A stretch of 64,000 nucleotides of DNA from Diabrotica undecimpunctata (GCF_040954645.1 NC_092808.1:20632232-20696231), one strand, 5' to 3'. Shown: positions 32,264 through 45,300, counted from the first letter of the stretch. The notes: generated by a model not told the origin, from the sequence alone. A program made the numbers and translations.

Positions 32264-33250
32264 TACTTGTTTTATTCGAGGAATTGTGCTCTGGGTTTTT
32301 GGTTTGGTGGCAAATAAACTTTAATAAATACTTTCTTATTTATTTTTTTGTGTGTTCAAATTATCATTATTTGCAGTTAATTTTAATATTTCCATATTTT
32401 TCAGTTTCTTTTTCGTGAAAAAACAACATATTGTATTTCAGTTGTTCTAAAACTAACCTTAAAAAAATAAAGAAAAAAAAATAATTTTTTAAAGCCGAAA
32501 TTAAAATTTTAAAATTATGCGTAGTGTATTATATTTATAGATATTTATTTATCGATTTATTTACACATAGATCTTTAACCCATTTAATAATAAAAAGACC
32601 AATAAAATGTTTTCTAAATATTAACTTTTACGATTGCAAGCAGTTTATTTTAAGGAGCAATGAATTTTAGAAAACCCTGTATAAACTTGACATTAGACCA
32701 AACCACATCATGTAAAGTTACACCCAATAAATTGCAGATCTGTAAATCTGTCAACTATTCTTGGTCGATAAAGATGGTTTTGTTGGCATCTAGCGTGTCA
32801 TGAGTCGTTAATTTTATTGTTTTCCTATAGGGAATTGCCAACAGTAAAGTTATTTATTTTTTGTTTGGTGTTTTTTGTCAAGAAATACTTTTATTGCGAA
32901 GTAAATCATTAAGTGTGCACAGATGCGCTTTTAGCTACGTTGAAATCATAGGCGGAGACGTCATTGCGATAAAAGTTTATTACCCCTCAAAAAAAAAATT
33001 CGCTTATTAGTAAAATTTTGAAAGTGTTTCTGTGATATTTTAATGTTCATCAAATATCTTTATCGAAACAAATCGTGATTATTAAATAGCGCTTTTCTGA
33101 CATTTTAGCTTCCGTAGTAAGATTTTTTAAATACAATTTTTAAAATAAAATTTGAAAACTAAAGTTGTGTTAATTTTTTTAATTTTGAAATTTTAAGGTT
33201 TAGTTTTACAAATTGTGTTTTAATAGTTATTTAACCAACAAGTGTAATAA
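32264..33250. other. Leader-like and unassigned sequence
   Basis: About the first 200 bp may be LTR element leader. No open frame of note; nothing else recognised. Confidence 0.3.
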
Positions 33251-33254
33251 TAAG

Positions 33255-33326
33255 GGCGATTAACAATTGAGATATTTTAACGCGTGAGCAAAGCGAGCGC
33301 GTTAATGTTCGAGATTGTTAATCGCC
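33255..33326. repeat. Hairpin-forming inverted repeat
   Basis: GGCGATTAACAAT pairs with ATTGTTAATCGCC at the ends and TTAACGCG with CGCGTTAA inside, around a 13-nt loop. A short inverted element or MITE end. A 15-bp inverted pair TTTTCCGTCGACCGT / ACGGTCGACGGAAAA (about 33354 and 33976) lies just downstream. Confidence 0.6.
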
Positions 33327-34034
33327 ATTTTAATTCACGAGTTCGTTACAAAACTTTTCCGTCGACCGTACTTTTCAGAAATAAAGATATCTTAGTTTAA
33401 ATATTTATTTACTTAACGATAAACAACAATTTTTTCAGCTTTCATTGACTTTATTCAAAGTTTCCTTAGTGGTAGTTTTATTATAGTAAACATTAATATT
33501 CGAAATGGTGCAATTACTGAAATTAAAGGAAGATATTGATAAATGATTATCTGCTGTATAGCATTTTGACAAATTTATATTTAAGTCTTCTTGGACCTCT
33601 GTAAATTCTGTTATAGAAGAAGAAATTCTGGTGGAGTTAAATTAAACTCTTCGTCAATATCCATCCTTTGATTTTTCAAATACACAGAATTTTAAACAAT
33701 AAAGTAAAAAATGACATACAATGACACTAATGACAGATAGTACTAACAGCGGCTACTTCATTTTAAATTCATTTTTTAGTGGGAATATAAATAGGTATAT
33801 GTTTGGTTGCTTACACCACAGGTCAATGCCAATCACAGAGCGTTTAATTAATTTATGCAAGCAATGTACGAGTATGTTGTGTTGCCTATAATAAAATCGT
33901 TCATTAATAGAAAATCATTCATTAATAGGGGTCATTAATCAATGATTTTGAGGGTGTTAAAATTGATCATAAATGGACGGTCGACGGAAAAAATATAAAA
34001 TAGAGGTATTTTTTAATTGAGTTTCATTCACATT

Positions 34035-34140
34035 TAGATATTCTTCTTCTTCGTCTCTATAAGCAATCGTGCTTGGTTATTGGCGGAATAATGCGGTTGG
34101 TGGTTTAATTTGGTACTTAATGTCTTGTTATTTTGACCAG
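34035..34140 (-). mobile_element. LINE 3' tail fragment, minus strand
   Basis: Matches the tail of the LINE at 49.86-50.0 kb: TTCTTCTTCTTC, then GCAAT..TGCTTG.T.ATTGGCGG. Noncoding end only. Confidence 0.5.
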
Positions 34141-34179
34141 TACTACCAGTTAATACGGATGAATTTAATACACTGAAAA

Positions 34180-34975
34180 CTTTTATAGAAAGAAAATTAG
34201 ATTTAAAAGTGAATGTAAGATACGCCGACAGATTAGGAAGTAAAACGTTACTAATAAAATTTAGTAATTGAACGGAAAAATATAAGTAAAATATAAAATT
34301 TAAGCAAATTAAAAGAAAGCAAAAGGGAAAATGTATACCTCAACGATAATTTATCCAAAAACGAAAGACACATAAGGAAAATTAAGAAGAAAGGCCCAAG
34401 TATAACGAGTAAATAGAAATAATGTAGGAGTAGGGTTCCAGAAACTTATAATACACGATACGGAATAGAGAAAGATCAAAGGGGAATACACCAAAAAAAC
34501 TGAATAACAAACTGAACTAAAACAACCATACGACCCGTTGTGATGTATGGAAGCGAAACGTGGACGATAACAAAGGCAAATGAAGAGAGACTATGTGTTT
34601 GGGAAAGAAACGTCCTAAAGAAGATCTTTGGCCCTGTGCTGGATGAAGCATCAGGACAATATAGGATAAGAACTCACAAAGATCTCGAAGAACTTTACCC
34701 AGACGCCAAAATCATAAAAGAAATAAAGTCCAGAAGACTCCAATGGGCAGGACACCTCAGAAGACATTCTAACGAACGAACAGTAAGACTGGTGTGGGAG
34801 AAAGTCCCAACTGGAAGAAGATCACGCGGACGCCCTCGTCTCCGGTGGCGAGATAATATAGAAGCAGACCTAAGCAGAATGGGCTTGGAGAATTAGATGA
34901 AGGTTGCTCAAGACAGAAAACAGAGGAGGCATGTTGTCGAGTCGGCTAAAACCCACGAAGGGTTGTAATGCCACG
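34180..34975 (+). pseudogene. LINE C-terminal fragment
   Basis: The frame 34540-34896 holds MYGSETWTITKANEERLCVW, ERNVLKKIFGPVL, a SRRLQWAGHLRRH block and RRSRGRPRLRWRDNIEADL, the LINE C-terminal domain. A stop after MGLEN leads to the rest in another reading (HEGL). Upstream (34180-34510) is decayed. The polymerase is missing. Confidence 0.7.
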
Positions 34976-34979
34976 GAGT

Positions 34980-35545
34980 AAGTAAGAGTAAGTAAGTAAA
35001 CTGAACGAAGCGAAGTTGACGACCTGAAACGAGGTAGCATGAATGGATAAAATGCTAACATAAAAGTATAAAGAAAAATATAGAAAATAGGAAAGCAAAC
35101 TAGGGAACCGAAACATTAAAATATTACACAATAAAGAGAAAGAACTAGAAATGAAGTTTGAAAAAAGTTTTGAAAAAGGCAGAAAAATTTAACTAGAAAA
35201 TAGGCATTTGATGTTATACAGTGGAGTTATATAGAGGCAAGCAGCCATTTAGTGGCAATACAATAAAAAACATATATCAAGTGAATGCTAATCAGCTACA
35301 GAGACAGAAAAGCCATTCAGGTAAAAGACCAAGCTAACGGAACCTGAGCATCGAGGTCACGTACCCACAAACTTGGGCTAGGTGGCCAGACTCTTCGGAC
35401 GCTCAGTCGACGAGAAGAACAAAAATTATTTTGCCAGTTCGGCGGCTGAGTGACCAAACACACAATTCGGGTGGGAAGTCAAAGACATAGGTCGGTGACT
35501 CGCTGTCCAGAGCACACATTTTGTCATGTAAATGACAGTAAACAA
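34980..35545. other. Unassigned sequence
   Basis: Nothing recognised apart from GTAAG/AGTAAGTAAG runs at about 34980-35000. Confidence 0.3.
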
Positions 35546-35549
35546 AGTC

Positions 35550-35960
35550 ATGTAAATCCAGAGTCATTTATAGGCAGAAATAATAAGAGGGACAGATAAT
35601 AATCTGTCCCTCTGTCCCTTGCTTTCTCTCTCCAATTTGTCACGCCTATTTCTAACAAGTCTTGCTTTACTGCTTCCAACCATTTTTTCATTGGACGTCC
35701 CCTCCTCTTTTTCCCTATTTCTCCCTCCTTCAGTACTGTTTTAATATTTCGATTCTCTGGCATTCGTATAATGACCACTCCATCTAGCTCTTTGCGCTCG
35801 TACTTTTGACGTAATTGCTGGTTTGTCATAGATTCTCATTATTTCTTTATTTGTTCGTCTTTAATTATTAGTGTCAAGTGAAATATCCTTTCCTTCAATC
35901 TCAGCTGGGATACCACTTCCTCCTGCACTTTTGTTATTTTTTAGGTGTGTTTAGTGTGTT
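35550..35960 (-). pseudogene. LINE C-terminal fragment, minus strand
   Basis: Minus strand from about 35829: IIRMPENRNIKTVLKEGEIG, KKRRGRPMKKWLEAVKQDL and VTNWREKARDRG, the tail domain of LINE polymerases seen at 30.3 and 34.8 kb. Noticeably diverged from those. No polymerase. Confidence 0.6.
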
Positions 35961-35974
35961 TAAGACTATCCAAC

Positions 35975-36212
35975 AGAGTTTTTTAATTCATTGGAATTGC
36001 CTGGACTCCCACCTAACAATTTACAATTAAAAGTAGGATCAATTGTTATTATGCTGCGTAAGAGTAATCTACCTCGATTGGGCAACGGAACGAGGCTGAC
36101 TGTGAAAAGGCTAATGAATAATGTCATTACTACAACCATTATCAAGGAAAAATACCAAGGAGTATGTCTTGCTTCCGCGAATAATGATGGTTGCAACGAA
36201 CGTACCATTTGA
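35975..36212 (+). pseudogene. Helitron-type helicase C-terminal fragment
   Basis: The plus-strand frame reads LPGLPPNNLQLKVGSIVIML, then NGTRLTVKRLMNNVITTTI and KEKYQG. The LPP.NL.LKVG...ML, NGTRL.V and I..KY.G order is the last helicase block of Helitron Rep/Hel and related PIF1-type proteins. Only about 75 residues survive; no Rep domain or hairpin end is nearby. Confidence 0.7.
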
Positions 36213-37165
36213 TTTTAAACGTTAACAATTTCCCGTGCTTTTGGCTTCTGCAATGACAATAAACAAATCAGAAAGCCAACCGTAGGAAGTTTTGGGGAAT
36301 TAATTTAGAATTTCCATGTTTCACGCATGGGCAATTATTCACGTGTCGGAAAATCGTCATCGTTGTATATTTAATTAACGCAAGAAAAATTAAAATATTT
36401 TTATCAGAAAGCATTAAATTTAAACAAGCTGAATTTTGTTGAGAATTGAGAGAGTTATTTTGGGACCCCACAAAGATGCAAAAAGTATGCTCTTTACCTT
36501 TGGGCTTCCTAATAAAATCCCCTTTAAGGGGGGGGGGGAGAACGTAAAACATTGATTTACCAAAAATCTGTATGAGGTAGAAACAAATTTTTTAAACAAA
36601 AAACGTAGATGAGAAAATTTTGAACAAAAATATTTGTTAGCACTTTTGTATCAAATGAACTGTTCTGTCAGTGACATTGCTTTTAGCGACCGGCGATTTT
36701 GATTGTCAGTTACGCACGCGAAATCAGTTTTTTATATTAAACTTGTATCAACTTGACGGTAAAAGTTCGATAACTTTTGATTGGAGTCTCCTATCAACAA
36801 ATAGCAAAATGCATTTTAAAGGTAAAGAGTGTAGATTTAATACGCAATTTTTGCATTTTGTTTTCGGTAAGAACGGTTTATTCTACACAAAAAGTTTTAA
36901 TAAGTATTTTGGAATAATCTCCGCTACATTTCTTGTTTGAAACATTTTTTTCTGCGGCTTACAGATACGGAGTTTTAGGGTAGTTTTAGGGAGAAACCCA
37001 AGGCACAGTATATTGCTTAAAAAGAATCAGTAGGTTCACTCTCGCATTTTCACGGTTCCAATTTTGAATCCACTCCTAGGTCCGCGCCGGTCCGTGCGCA
37101 ATAGATTTGGCGAAAAATGCTGCTGTTGCAAGATTTAAAATATTCCACTAGTTTCAAAAAATATT
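36213..37165. other. Unassigned sequence with a G run at 36530-36538
   Basis: No gene or element recognised. Confidence 0.3.
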
Positions 37166-37171
37166 CTAAAA

Positions 37172-37640
37172 TTATAATATCACTGTTCCAGAAGTATAAA
37201 CACATAATTGTAAAATTTTGAAAAATGACTTTATTATGTTGGAGGGGTTAAAACTGCATTTTCTATATATTTTTAAATTATCAAATTGCTTGAGTGGAGA
37301 CCACGGGCTGACAAGCGAAGCCGAGGAAAACCCTCCAACGCGATGGACCGACGACCTCAAAAGAATCGTGACCAATTGGATAGCAGAGGCGCAGAACCGA
37401 AGCAGATGGAAAAGTCTAGAGGAGGCCTATGTTCAACAATGGACAACTCAGGGCTGATTGATGATGATGATGATGATGAACTGTATTTACGGAATCACCG
37501 GTCATGGCGAAATTCGTAGGTAAAATTACGACGATTTACAAATATGTTGAAAATGCAGTTTTGATCCCTCCGGCACAATAAAGTCATTTTTTTAAATTTT
37601 ACGGTTATGTCATTATACTTCCGGAACAGCGATATATGCT
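37172..37640. repeat. Inverted-repeat element holding a LINE tail
   Basis: About 100-bp arms (37172-37275 and 37535-37640) are inverted copies: CACTGTTCCAGAAGTATAA against TTATACTTCCGGAACAGCG and the AT-rich run to GCATTTTC. The loop holds a LINE 3' fragment. A nonautonomous element of unknown family. Confidence 0.55.
37288..37480 (+). pseudogene. LINE 3' fragment with GAT tail
   Basis: In one frame WRPRADKRSRGKP and in the next NPPTRWTDDLKRIVTNWIAE, WKSLEEAYVQQW, then a stop and GATGATGATGATGAT (about 37459-37479). This is the LINE C-terminus; it lies between the arms of the inverted-repeat element. Confidence 0.65.
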
Positions 37641-37804
37641 ATCACTTTTCCATCGTGGTCTGGAAGTAGAATCTGATTTTATCTTTCAAAATTATGATTT
37701 GACTGTTACTGTTCCTGTCTGTGAGTATCTTAGCTGGGTGTAACATATGTTCTACTATTTTATATTCTGCAAGAATTTGAGTATTACCTGATTTGCAGAA
37801 GCTA

Positions 37805-38081
<277 letters not shown>

Positions 38082-38084
<3 letters not shown>

Positions 38085-39900
38085 TATTTTATTCTAACTT
38101 GTATTCATAGTTCGCTACTTGTGTTTTTTATAATCCTGTTTTTACTATAACTGCTATTGTAAAATTGAAATCCTCAAAATATAATTTATGATTCGAATAT
38201 ATTATTATTTTTTCATCTATAGAAATTATTTTCCTCATTAGCTCTTCGTTTTATGAGATTTCTTACCAGTAACAGTGAATACAGCGTGATTTTCTAATGA
38301 ATACAAAAAATTAAATATTCGATTAATCCATATAATCGATATAACTGATAGATTCAACATAATACATTTTGAAGGACAATCAGTAATCATTATTTCGGAA
38401 ACTATCCATAATTGTCGAAAACGTTAAATTAAGGAAAGTATTCATTATTCCGAAAATTTCATTAAATGTTAGGTCGCCACAAGTCACACTTTTCCTATTT
38501 GTTTTCGAGCAGTGTATTAAAAATTATATTGAGCAGTGTAACAAAAATTGGAATATATCTGCGCGTGGAATTCATGCGCGTGAAAAAAATGGAACATGAA
38601 GAACAAAGGACTGGCGGCAGAGTGAACCTACTGATTTTTTTTAAGCAATATACTGTGCCCAGGGTACAGGAGTGGTAAATTTTTTCCATTTTTTTAGGGT
38701 CCCCAAATTGACAACCTCAGCAAAATTTAGCTTATTCGTATGATTTTTAGAGATTCAGTGGCATTTTCGTCTCTGACGACGTGTAATTAGTAAATGAATA
38801 AGATAAAATAATATTTTACTCAATATAATACAAAAATTATAAAATAATTTTTAGCAGTACTAGAATTAAAAAGAAATAAATATTTTTTTAGCAAAAACCC
38901 CATTTTTAAAATCTTCTCCAATAAATTGTTCCGTTTCATTTCCGTTAGACGTTTGAAAAGCGACCACGAAGGGCCTGTTACACACATAAACGTAAGTCTA
39001 ATTACTGTAAAGCGTAGTCAAAACGGGCGCTAATGAATTTATAGTTATCATCATCGTTGTCTCTGCATCCGACGGGCCGGGCCGTTAGTGCATTAAGTCC
39101 CTCCGAATTGCTCTTCACGACCGTTAAGCGAATTTTCTTAATTATTATTGCACCTGCGAGACGATTAAACCGTGAACTGTGCTTTTTGAGACACAATTTA
39201 TGGAGGGGAGCATCTAATTGTTTCGTATCAGAGGTTATTACAATTTTGGACTGCGGAGGTGCCGTTTATGGGTCCGTGCTCGTTAAGAGATAAAAGAGGA
39301 TTTTAAATTTTCGTAATTTTCCTGTTTTATTTAATAATTTTCGTAGATACATACATAAAGACTTTGAAAATATTGTTGTAATAAACCATTTATTATACCA
39401 ACGTCCGTATAAACACTTGTCTTTTGTCTCATAAGAAGATATACAGCGATAATACATGAGAAAATAGACTTATTTTACTAAATGCTAAAACAAATACTGA
39501 ACTTTTCTTTAAAAGTATAGTTGTCGACGCCATTTTGATATTATTTGGACTTGCATTCCTTTGTGACCTTCAGTTTCTCATTATTTATCTCTGGACCTCA
39601 AAGCCAAAGGTATTAAGTCCTGTATTTTAAATTTTACATGAGAGCAATTTGAAGATTTTTAAAAGTTGTTTTTTTCAAATTGTAAATAGGAGTGCATGGG
39701 CTATTACTTTCCCAGTTATATTTGTTTACAGATAAACAAAGCTAATAATAAGTAACATTTTACTTTAATTTATTTAAATAGTTTTAAATTAATTATGGGA
39801 GTTAATACTCTTTGGTTCTAGCAATGGACTCAATAGGTATATTGCGACTCAATACTATAATTTGTGACTTAATACTGTTTAGCTGTTTAGATACTATTGT
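38082..39900. other. Unassigned sequence with a GC-rich island
   Basis: 39040-39270 is GC-rich for the window and has no long frame with a known domain; a conserved non-coding element or gene fragment are both possible. The rest shows nothing. Confidence 0.3.
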
Positions 39901-39970
39901 AAATTAAGAAACCCATATAGTCCTTTTCCATCATATTGATAGCACATTATGTATGCAAATCCTCAACAGG

Positions 39971-40186
39971 TCAAAAAACCATAGGCGTCACCCCATACTT
40001 GTTTTGAAATAAATGAAAAAAATTAATATTTAAAGATGCCGTCAACAATTCATTATCTTTTAAAAAATCTTCTGTAAAATAAGTGTCCACTAATCTCACT
40101 ATACCTTTTTTGTGCGTAAAAAACGTCGGTATATATGCCACACGATTATTGTTAATTATACACGGGTGATTAACGAGAGAATTCAA
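39971..40186 (-). CDS. Unrecognised 71-codon frame inside the transposon
   Basis: Minus strand, opposite to the transposase. Reads MNSLVNHPCIINNNRVAYIP and is open throughout, but no known domain is visible. Lies at the left terminal repeat. May be chance. Confidence 0.25.
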   Translation of the reverse strand: MNSLVNHPCIINNNRVAYIPTFFTHKKGIVRLVDTYFTEDFLKDNELLTASLNINFFHLFQNKYGVTPMVF

Positions 40187-40469
40187 TGTTTCACGAAATA
40201 AATTAATGTAAACAGTAATTTAAAGGCGATTATTGTTTTCTATACAAGTTATCACCTGACACAAAAAGAATACCTTCTTTGAACGATTACCTGGAATTAT
40301 TGATAAGGCTTCACTAATGATAGTTTAAGTAGTTTTTATGCCACATTACAGCTTATGCCAATAATATAAATTAGAAATTGTTTGCATCTTCCATTTAGTT
40401 TGTAGATGTACATTGTTCATGTCTTACCTACCTACGTTTTTGGTGTCGATATTTTGTTATTTGCATTTA

Positions 40470-41830
40470 AAAATGACGTCGACAACAGATTTTATCCCGG
40501 TTAAGTGTAGTTTTAAAGATGCCTTCAGTCTAAGAGAGAAAAATATAATATTAAATGTACACGATGCACTTGTACATCAACGCTCTTTAAGTAATGTTCG
40601 TGAAATCGTTAACATGTGTTCAAATATGACTGGGGTTGGAGAAGCAACAATTTATAGATTCCTAAAAGAAAGAAAAGGAGGAACTGTTTCATCTCCCAAG
40701 AAGAGTGGAGGGAGTAAACCCTTGGAAATTGAAGAAATACATAAAAACATAATAAGAGGCAGCGTCCACTCATTTTTTTTAACAAAGAAATTCCCACATT
40801 GGACAAAATCCAAACATTAATTAGAGAAAACGAAGAGTCACCAATCATAAGCAGAAGAAATTATAGGGACTATTGAGAGAGATGGGATTTCGTTGGCAAA
40901 AGAATAGAAGAAAATCCGTTTTAATTGAAAAAGCTTACATTGTATGTTGGAGACGAGAATATCTAAGAACTATTAAAAAGTACCGAGAAGAAGGGAAAAC
41001 AATTTTTTATTTGGACGAGACTTGGCTAAATGAAGGTCATACTGTTCCATATCTATGGGTTGATACAAATGTGAAAGTTCCCGTCAGGCATTCATCGAAA
41101 GTGTAACTACTGGAATAAACAATATTCCCGTTGGAAAACGACGCAGACTCATAATAACCCATATTGGAAACGAATACTGTTTTGTCAATGGTGGATTATT
41201 AAGTTTTGCCTCAAAATCAACCAAAGATTACCACGAGGAAATGACTGTTGACGTTTTTGAAGAATATTTTGAGCAAATGTTGGATTTAATTCCAAAAAAT
41301 TCTGTCATAGTCATGGATAATGTTACCATTCAAGACTAGCAGAAAAATTGCCAACAACGGCATGAAAAAAAGGAGAGATAATCGAATGGTTGGATAAACA
41401 CGCACTTGAGTACAAGGAGAATTCGACAAAAAAGGAATTATTACCTATTGTAAGGCAACATAAAGCAGCTAATAAAAAATATATAATTGATGAAATGGCA
41501 TTAAACCGTGATGTAATTATTTTACGTTTACCCCAATACCACTGTGATCTGAATCCGATAGAAAATATATGGTCTCAAGTAAAGGGTGAAGTCGGACGCA
41601 ACAACAAAACTTTTAAATTAAAAGACTTACAATAATTATTAGAACATTCCTTATCAAAAGGACTCCAGAAAATTGGAAATATGCTGTTAGTCATGCTCAC
41701 AAGGAAGAAAATAAAATGTGGAATTTGGATAATATGACTGATGCAATGCTGGAACCGGTAATAATTAACATTGGAGTTGAAGATTCCTTAGATTCTGAAG
41801 AAAGCAGTGAATCTGAAATGGAATTTGATT
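40470..41830 (+). pseudogene. IS630/Tc1-superfamily transposase, frameshifted
   Basis: Frame 1 (from about 40413, Met at 40470): SLREKNIILNVHDALVHQRS, ATIYRFLKERKGGTVSSPKK, a helix-turn-helix type start. Frameshift at about 40790, then FRWQKNRRKSVLIEK and IFYLDETWLNEGHTVPYLWV with the first catalytic Asp. Frameshift at about 41105, then SVIVMDNV (second Asp, degraded) and a stop at about 41336; then 41390-41635 carries the block LPQYHCDLNPIENIWSQVKG with the final acid. Needed for cut-and-paste. At least three breaks kill this copy. Confidence 0.8.
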
Positions 41831-42329
41831 AAAATAATATTCATTTTTTTACAAATCGGCTCCTGTTACGGCCACAAATTATTTTATATATAACCAATAA
41901 AATAAACATCTTACATTTTTTGCAAATTCATTAGTACCTGTTAATCTCCATCACTCAGACACTGGCAACTTTATTTAGGGATTAGTAACCCTCAAAACTA
42001 TTGTATTCTGTTCTGCTTCAACCTTTATACCTGGTGGTCATACTCAATTTAAAATTGTTTTCCTATATATTTCTGTAAACTTGTTGACAAATATCTATTT
42101 TTCATTGAGTCACCCGTATCAACAGTTTAGGGATTTGCATACATAATGTGCTACCAATATTATGGAAATGGACCATAGTAGAGCAATGCAAAGTACGAAC
42201 AGCATTATATCAATTTTAATTAAATATTAAAACGTAAAAAGACAAAGAAAATATTTATTTTTTAAATAAACGAAATCAAGCCAAACTGTTACAAAGGAAT
42301 AATTATAACTAACTTTAAACAAAAAATTC

Positions 42330-44640
42330 ATAATACTTAAAGATAACTGTATTTTTTACTCGTCTTCCTTGAAATTACCATGTGGAAGATTTAATTTAAT
42401 AAAGTATTCATGGAATCTTTTAGGCACTAATTTTAATAAATTCTGCAAATCGTTATATTTTTTAGTAGAAATAGGTTTAAGTGTTTCCCTTATCGGTTTC
42501 AGAATCTCCCTTTGCGTAGTAGTCTCTTGGCAGCTCTATTGAAATCAACTTGTTCAAAATTCTCTTGATTAAAATTAGTTTTAAAATGCAACACTCCAGG
42601 TGTTTCTGCTAAAAACTTCATATGCATTACTTTAGATATTAAAAAGTTTTGATTAGTTATTGTTTTTTTGTTATCTTGAAAATGAGATCCGGCTTCTTCA
42701 GATAAAAGAATAAAGTTCTTAAAGTCTATGGTTTCAATTTCCGCTACCTCTAATTTATTGTCGCAAAGTCTGAAAAGCTATTGCTAATCCCATGGAGTTA
42801 TTAACGAAAATTGGCTAGAAGCCTTCTTTTGTCTTTCTATTCGTGTATGAATTGTATCCACCTCCATATGGGTGTATCCTCTTAAAAGGTACTTATGTTC
42901 AATGCATTTTATTGATGACTTTAGCTTAAGAATGGAGAGATAGCACATAATCATCTGGAGATTTCTATTTTGTGATGGACAGTTGTCACTTCAGATAACA
43001 ATTCCTTTTACTGATTCTTTAATATTTAAATTAATATATTTCAGAATACATGAAGCCAGTTCATTTCCACCATGTCCGGCTATAGATTCATCCCAAGTGA
43101 AACAATATCCTAATTTATCTATTGCATCATAGACAGTATACTTGAAAGTCAATAGCTTTAAGAATAGAAGCTCTGAGCATTCGTCAGTAAAGGAGTGGGT
43201 AAACATTTTTGTAAATCCACTGAAAGTATTTTGGTGTTCGCTTCGGTTTTAGAAGTCTCTTTATCCTGTCGCTTTAGATTACACCGATGATCTGCATTAA
43301 AAAGATTAGAGTCGTAGTTAGTTTGTAATTCAAGGCGTACTTCCAAGGATACAGACTCTTTGAGTTTGATATCATACCCATCACATATATCACATGTATC
43401 ATTCCCTCGCTCTTTGAAGGTTAAATTAAATCCAGAATTGAAAATTCATTCATTCATTATATGACCACTGCTTAGGAATATCTTCTTTAGGAATTTGCCT
43501 TTCTACACAATCCTTATAGAAATGTTGAGATTACTGCCTAAATACATTCTCTGGGATTTATTCCTGGAGTAATGTGATTCTTTACACGAGAACTTGTGTT
43601 CTCTGATATTGTTTCTTACATTTACGGCTATTTTGTTAGAGGCTTCATGTTGACCCATTTGATCAGGTGTTACAATTTCCCCAAGTTGTCTTTTCGATAA
43701 TGCATTACGTACAGTGATTTGTGAAATATTTAAGGTGTTAAGAAAATAAGTATGACACACACTAAGCCTCTTACCATTTAAACTAAAAAATACTTCAACG
43801 ACGTTATTCGTTTTCCAGCATGAGATCCTGTTCTAGCACGTACACGCTCAACTGGAACTTCTTCGATACAGCTAGCTGTAAATTGTCTTTTTTGGTCAAG
43901 TTCGAGAGTGCTATTCCAAAATTGTGAGTAAATTAGAGCACGATTCTTAACTGATATATTCTGTCTGCACTGCTTTCTACATTCATCATGACAAGGTGGT
44001 TTCATTTCATTTTTTCCAATAAGCTTATTGGTGGCTGACATATATTCTCCACCAGCAGCTTTTTTCTGCTTTCTAATGTTTTTCTTCCTATTAACAATAT
44101 TTCTTTTTCTTTTCTTTCCTTTAGTGTCTGGTATTTCTACAATTCCTTGTATCACTACTTTCATCAAGTAGATAAGATGGGTCCTTAGCTTCAGTATAGA
44201 CTTCTTTATGTAACTCACTTGCATCTACTTCAGCTGCGCTGAGGTTCATCGTCATCATGTTGAACAATAATGTTTGAGATTGTTTCGAATTCGTAATTTT
44301 TATCATTTCTACTGATTTGAACAAAATGTTCTGGTGAGTTTTCTGGTAGTTCAGATTCGTCTATATTTTCTCTGGGAATTTCTTCCTTGTTGGAAGAAGG
44401 TACATTATTTTTACTAAAAAATATGGTATTGTACCCATCGTTAATCAAATCAATAATATCCTCTCTAGCATTGCCACATACGGTTGCACGAACTTTTAAA
44501 TTTTCCTGAGGGATGTTGTCCTTCACGCTATTAGCGGTTGGATGTATCTCCATCACGATCTCAGCTTCTTCGGTATTAGCAGCAACAAAAGCTAAAAATG
44601 AAAAAACTAGCAAATTTTATTTTGATAAACACATGTAATT
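42330..44640 (-). pseudogene. Degenerate multicopy DUF7869-like gene, minus strand
   Basis: Minus strand from about 44613. An acidic N-terminal part is followed by basic KGKKRKRNIVNRKKNIRKQK and CHDECRKQCRQNI, then SVKNRALIYSQFWN, GQHEASNKIAVNVRNNIREH, CDICDGY, TWDESIAGHGGNELASCILK and WSDNCPSQNRN-like residues. This domain order occurs in large arthropod families annotated as DUF7869; the Asp-rich WSDNC..QN and HTHMEVD steps suggest an RNase-H-like fold, hence possibly transposase-derived. At least five stops or shifts break it. Biological function is unknown. Confidence 0.6.
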
Positions 44641-45060
44641 TAATTACTGTTCTACTCGGGAAAATGTGAGGTTATAACAGGTTTTTCAGATATTTCGTTG
44701 CACTGGGCTTGTTCTAGTGAAATTTGTAATATTTTTTGGCATCTTGATGTCATCATGTTGTCTATATACACTTATTAAGTATTAAAATAGCGCCCTTATC
44801 CCGTTTTTTTGTTAATTGACCGAACAAAATAATGTGACTTTATAGGATGACAACTGATGTACACTAAACAACAGAAAGTCCAGTTAACTAACCTCACATC
44901 TGGACTTAATACCTACTTATTGGATCATTCAGGGCCAAACAGTATCAAAACCATTAATACTGTTTGGTTCGATTTAATAGAGGACTTAGCATATATAATC
45001 TGCAGCTATCTCGTAAACGAAAAGAAATTGTGGACTTAATACTGTTTGGCTCTGAGTTCC
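44641..45060. other. Region between the two DUF7869-like copies
   Basis: Holds an inverted pair CCAAACAGTAT / ATACTGTTTGG (44934-44971) and GACTTAATACTGTTTGGC at about 45034. Similar words at 39873 hint at element ends, without proof. Confidence 0.35.
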
Positions 45061-45066
45061 AGATAT

Positions 45067-45069
45067 ATA

Positions 45070-45140
<71 letters not shown>
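45067..45140. repeat. TA microsatellite
   Basis: About 37 TA units, just downstream (on the minus strand) of a hammerhead-like relic. Confidence 0.9.
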
Positions 45141-45143
<3 letters not shown>

Positions 45144-45257
45144 AAAAAGGAGTACGACCGTTAATCCGATATAAATAAGAATCACTCGAAGAATGGTGGG
45201 TTTTTCGGTTAAAAGGTGGAGAAAAAAGACAAAGAAGTTGGCTACTTCATCTATTTA

Positions 45258-45300
45258 TTTGAAGAAGTTTTGCTCTCTAATCAGAAAGCATCATCAATTC
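45258..45300 (-). ncRNA. Degenerate hammerhead-like motif
   Basis: Minus strand TTGATGA in place of CTGATGA, stem II GCTTTC..GAGAGC, then CAAAAC in place of GAAA. Two core positions are wrong, so inactive. Aligns with the 6.8-kb motif including the downstream flank AAATAAATAGATGAAGTAG-like. Confidence 0.5.

Larger units (their letters stand above)
39917..42178 (+). mobile_element. Tc1/mariner-superfamily transposon with both terminal repeats
   Basis: Inverted ends of about 46-48 bp at 39917-39962 and 42131-42178 share AGCACATTATGTATGCAAAT and continue similarly outward to TAGTCC / GGACCATA; the flanks are TA, the usual Tc1/mariner target. Total about 2.26 kb. It holds a broken plus-strand transposase and a small minus-strand frame. 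Confidence 0.75.

Noticed and set aside
33345..33991. A 640-bp MITE between TTTTCCGTCGACCGT and its inverse
   Set aside because: The inverted match is only about 15 bp and target duplications are absent.
36268..36552. 94-codon minus-strand frame
   Set aside because: No domain or regulatory context, and its C-terminal region is low complexity.
44934..45060. Terminal repeats of the DUF7869-like element with partner at 39873
   Set aside because: Only 11-13 matching bases with mismatches, and an unrelated transposon lies between; not enough to define ends.
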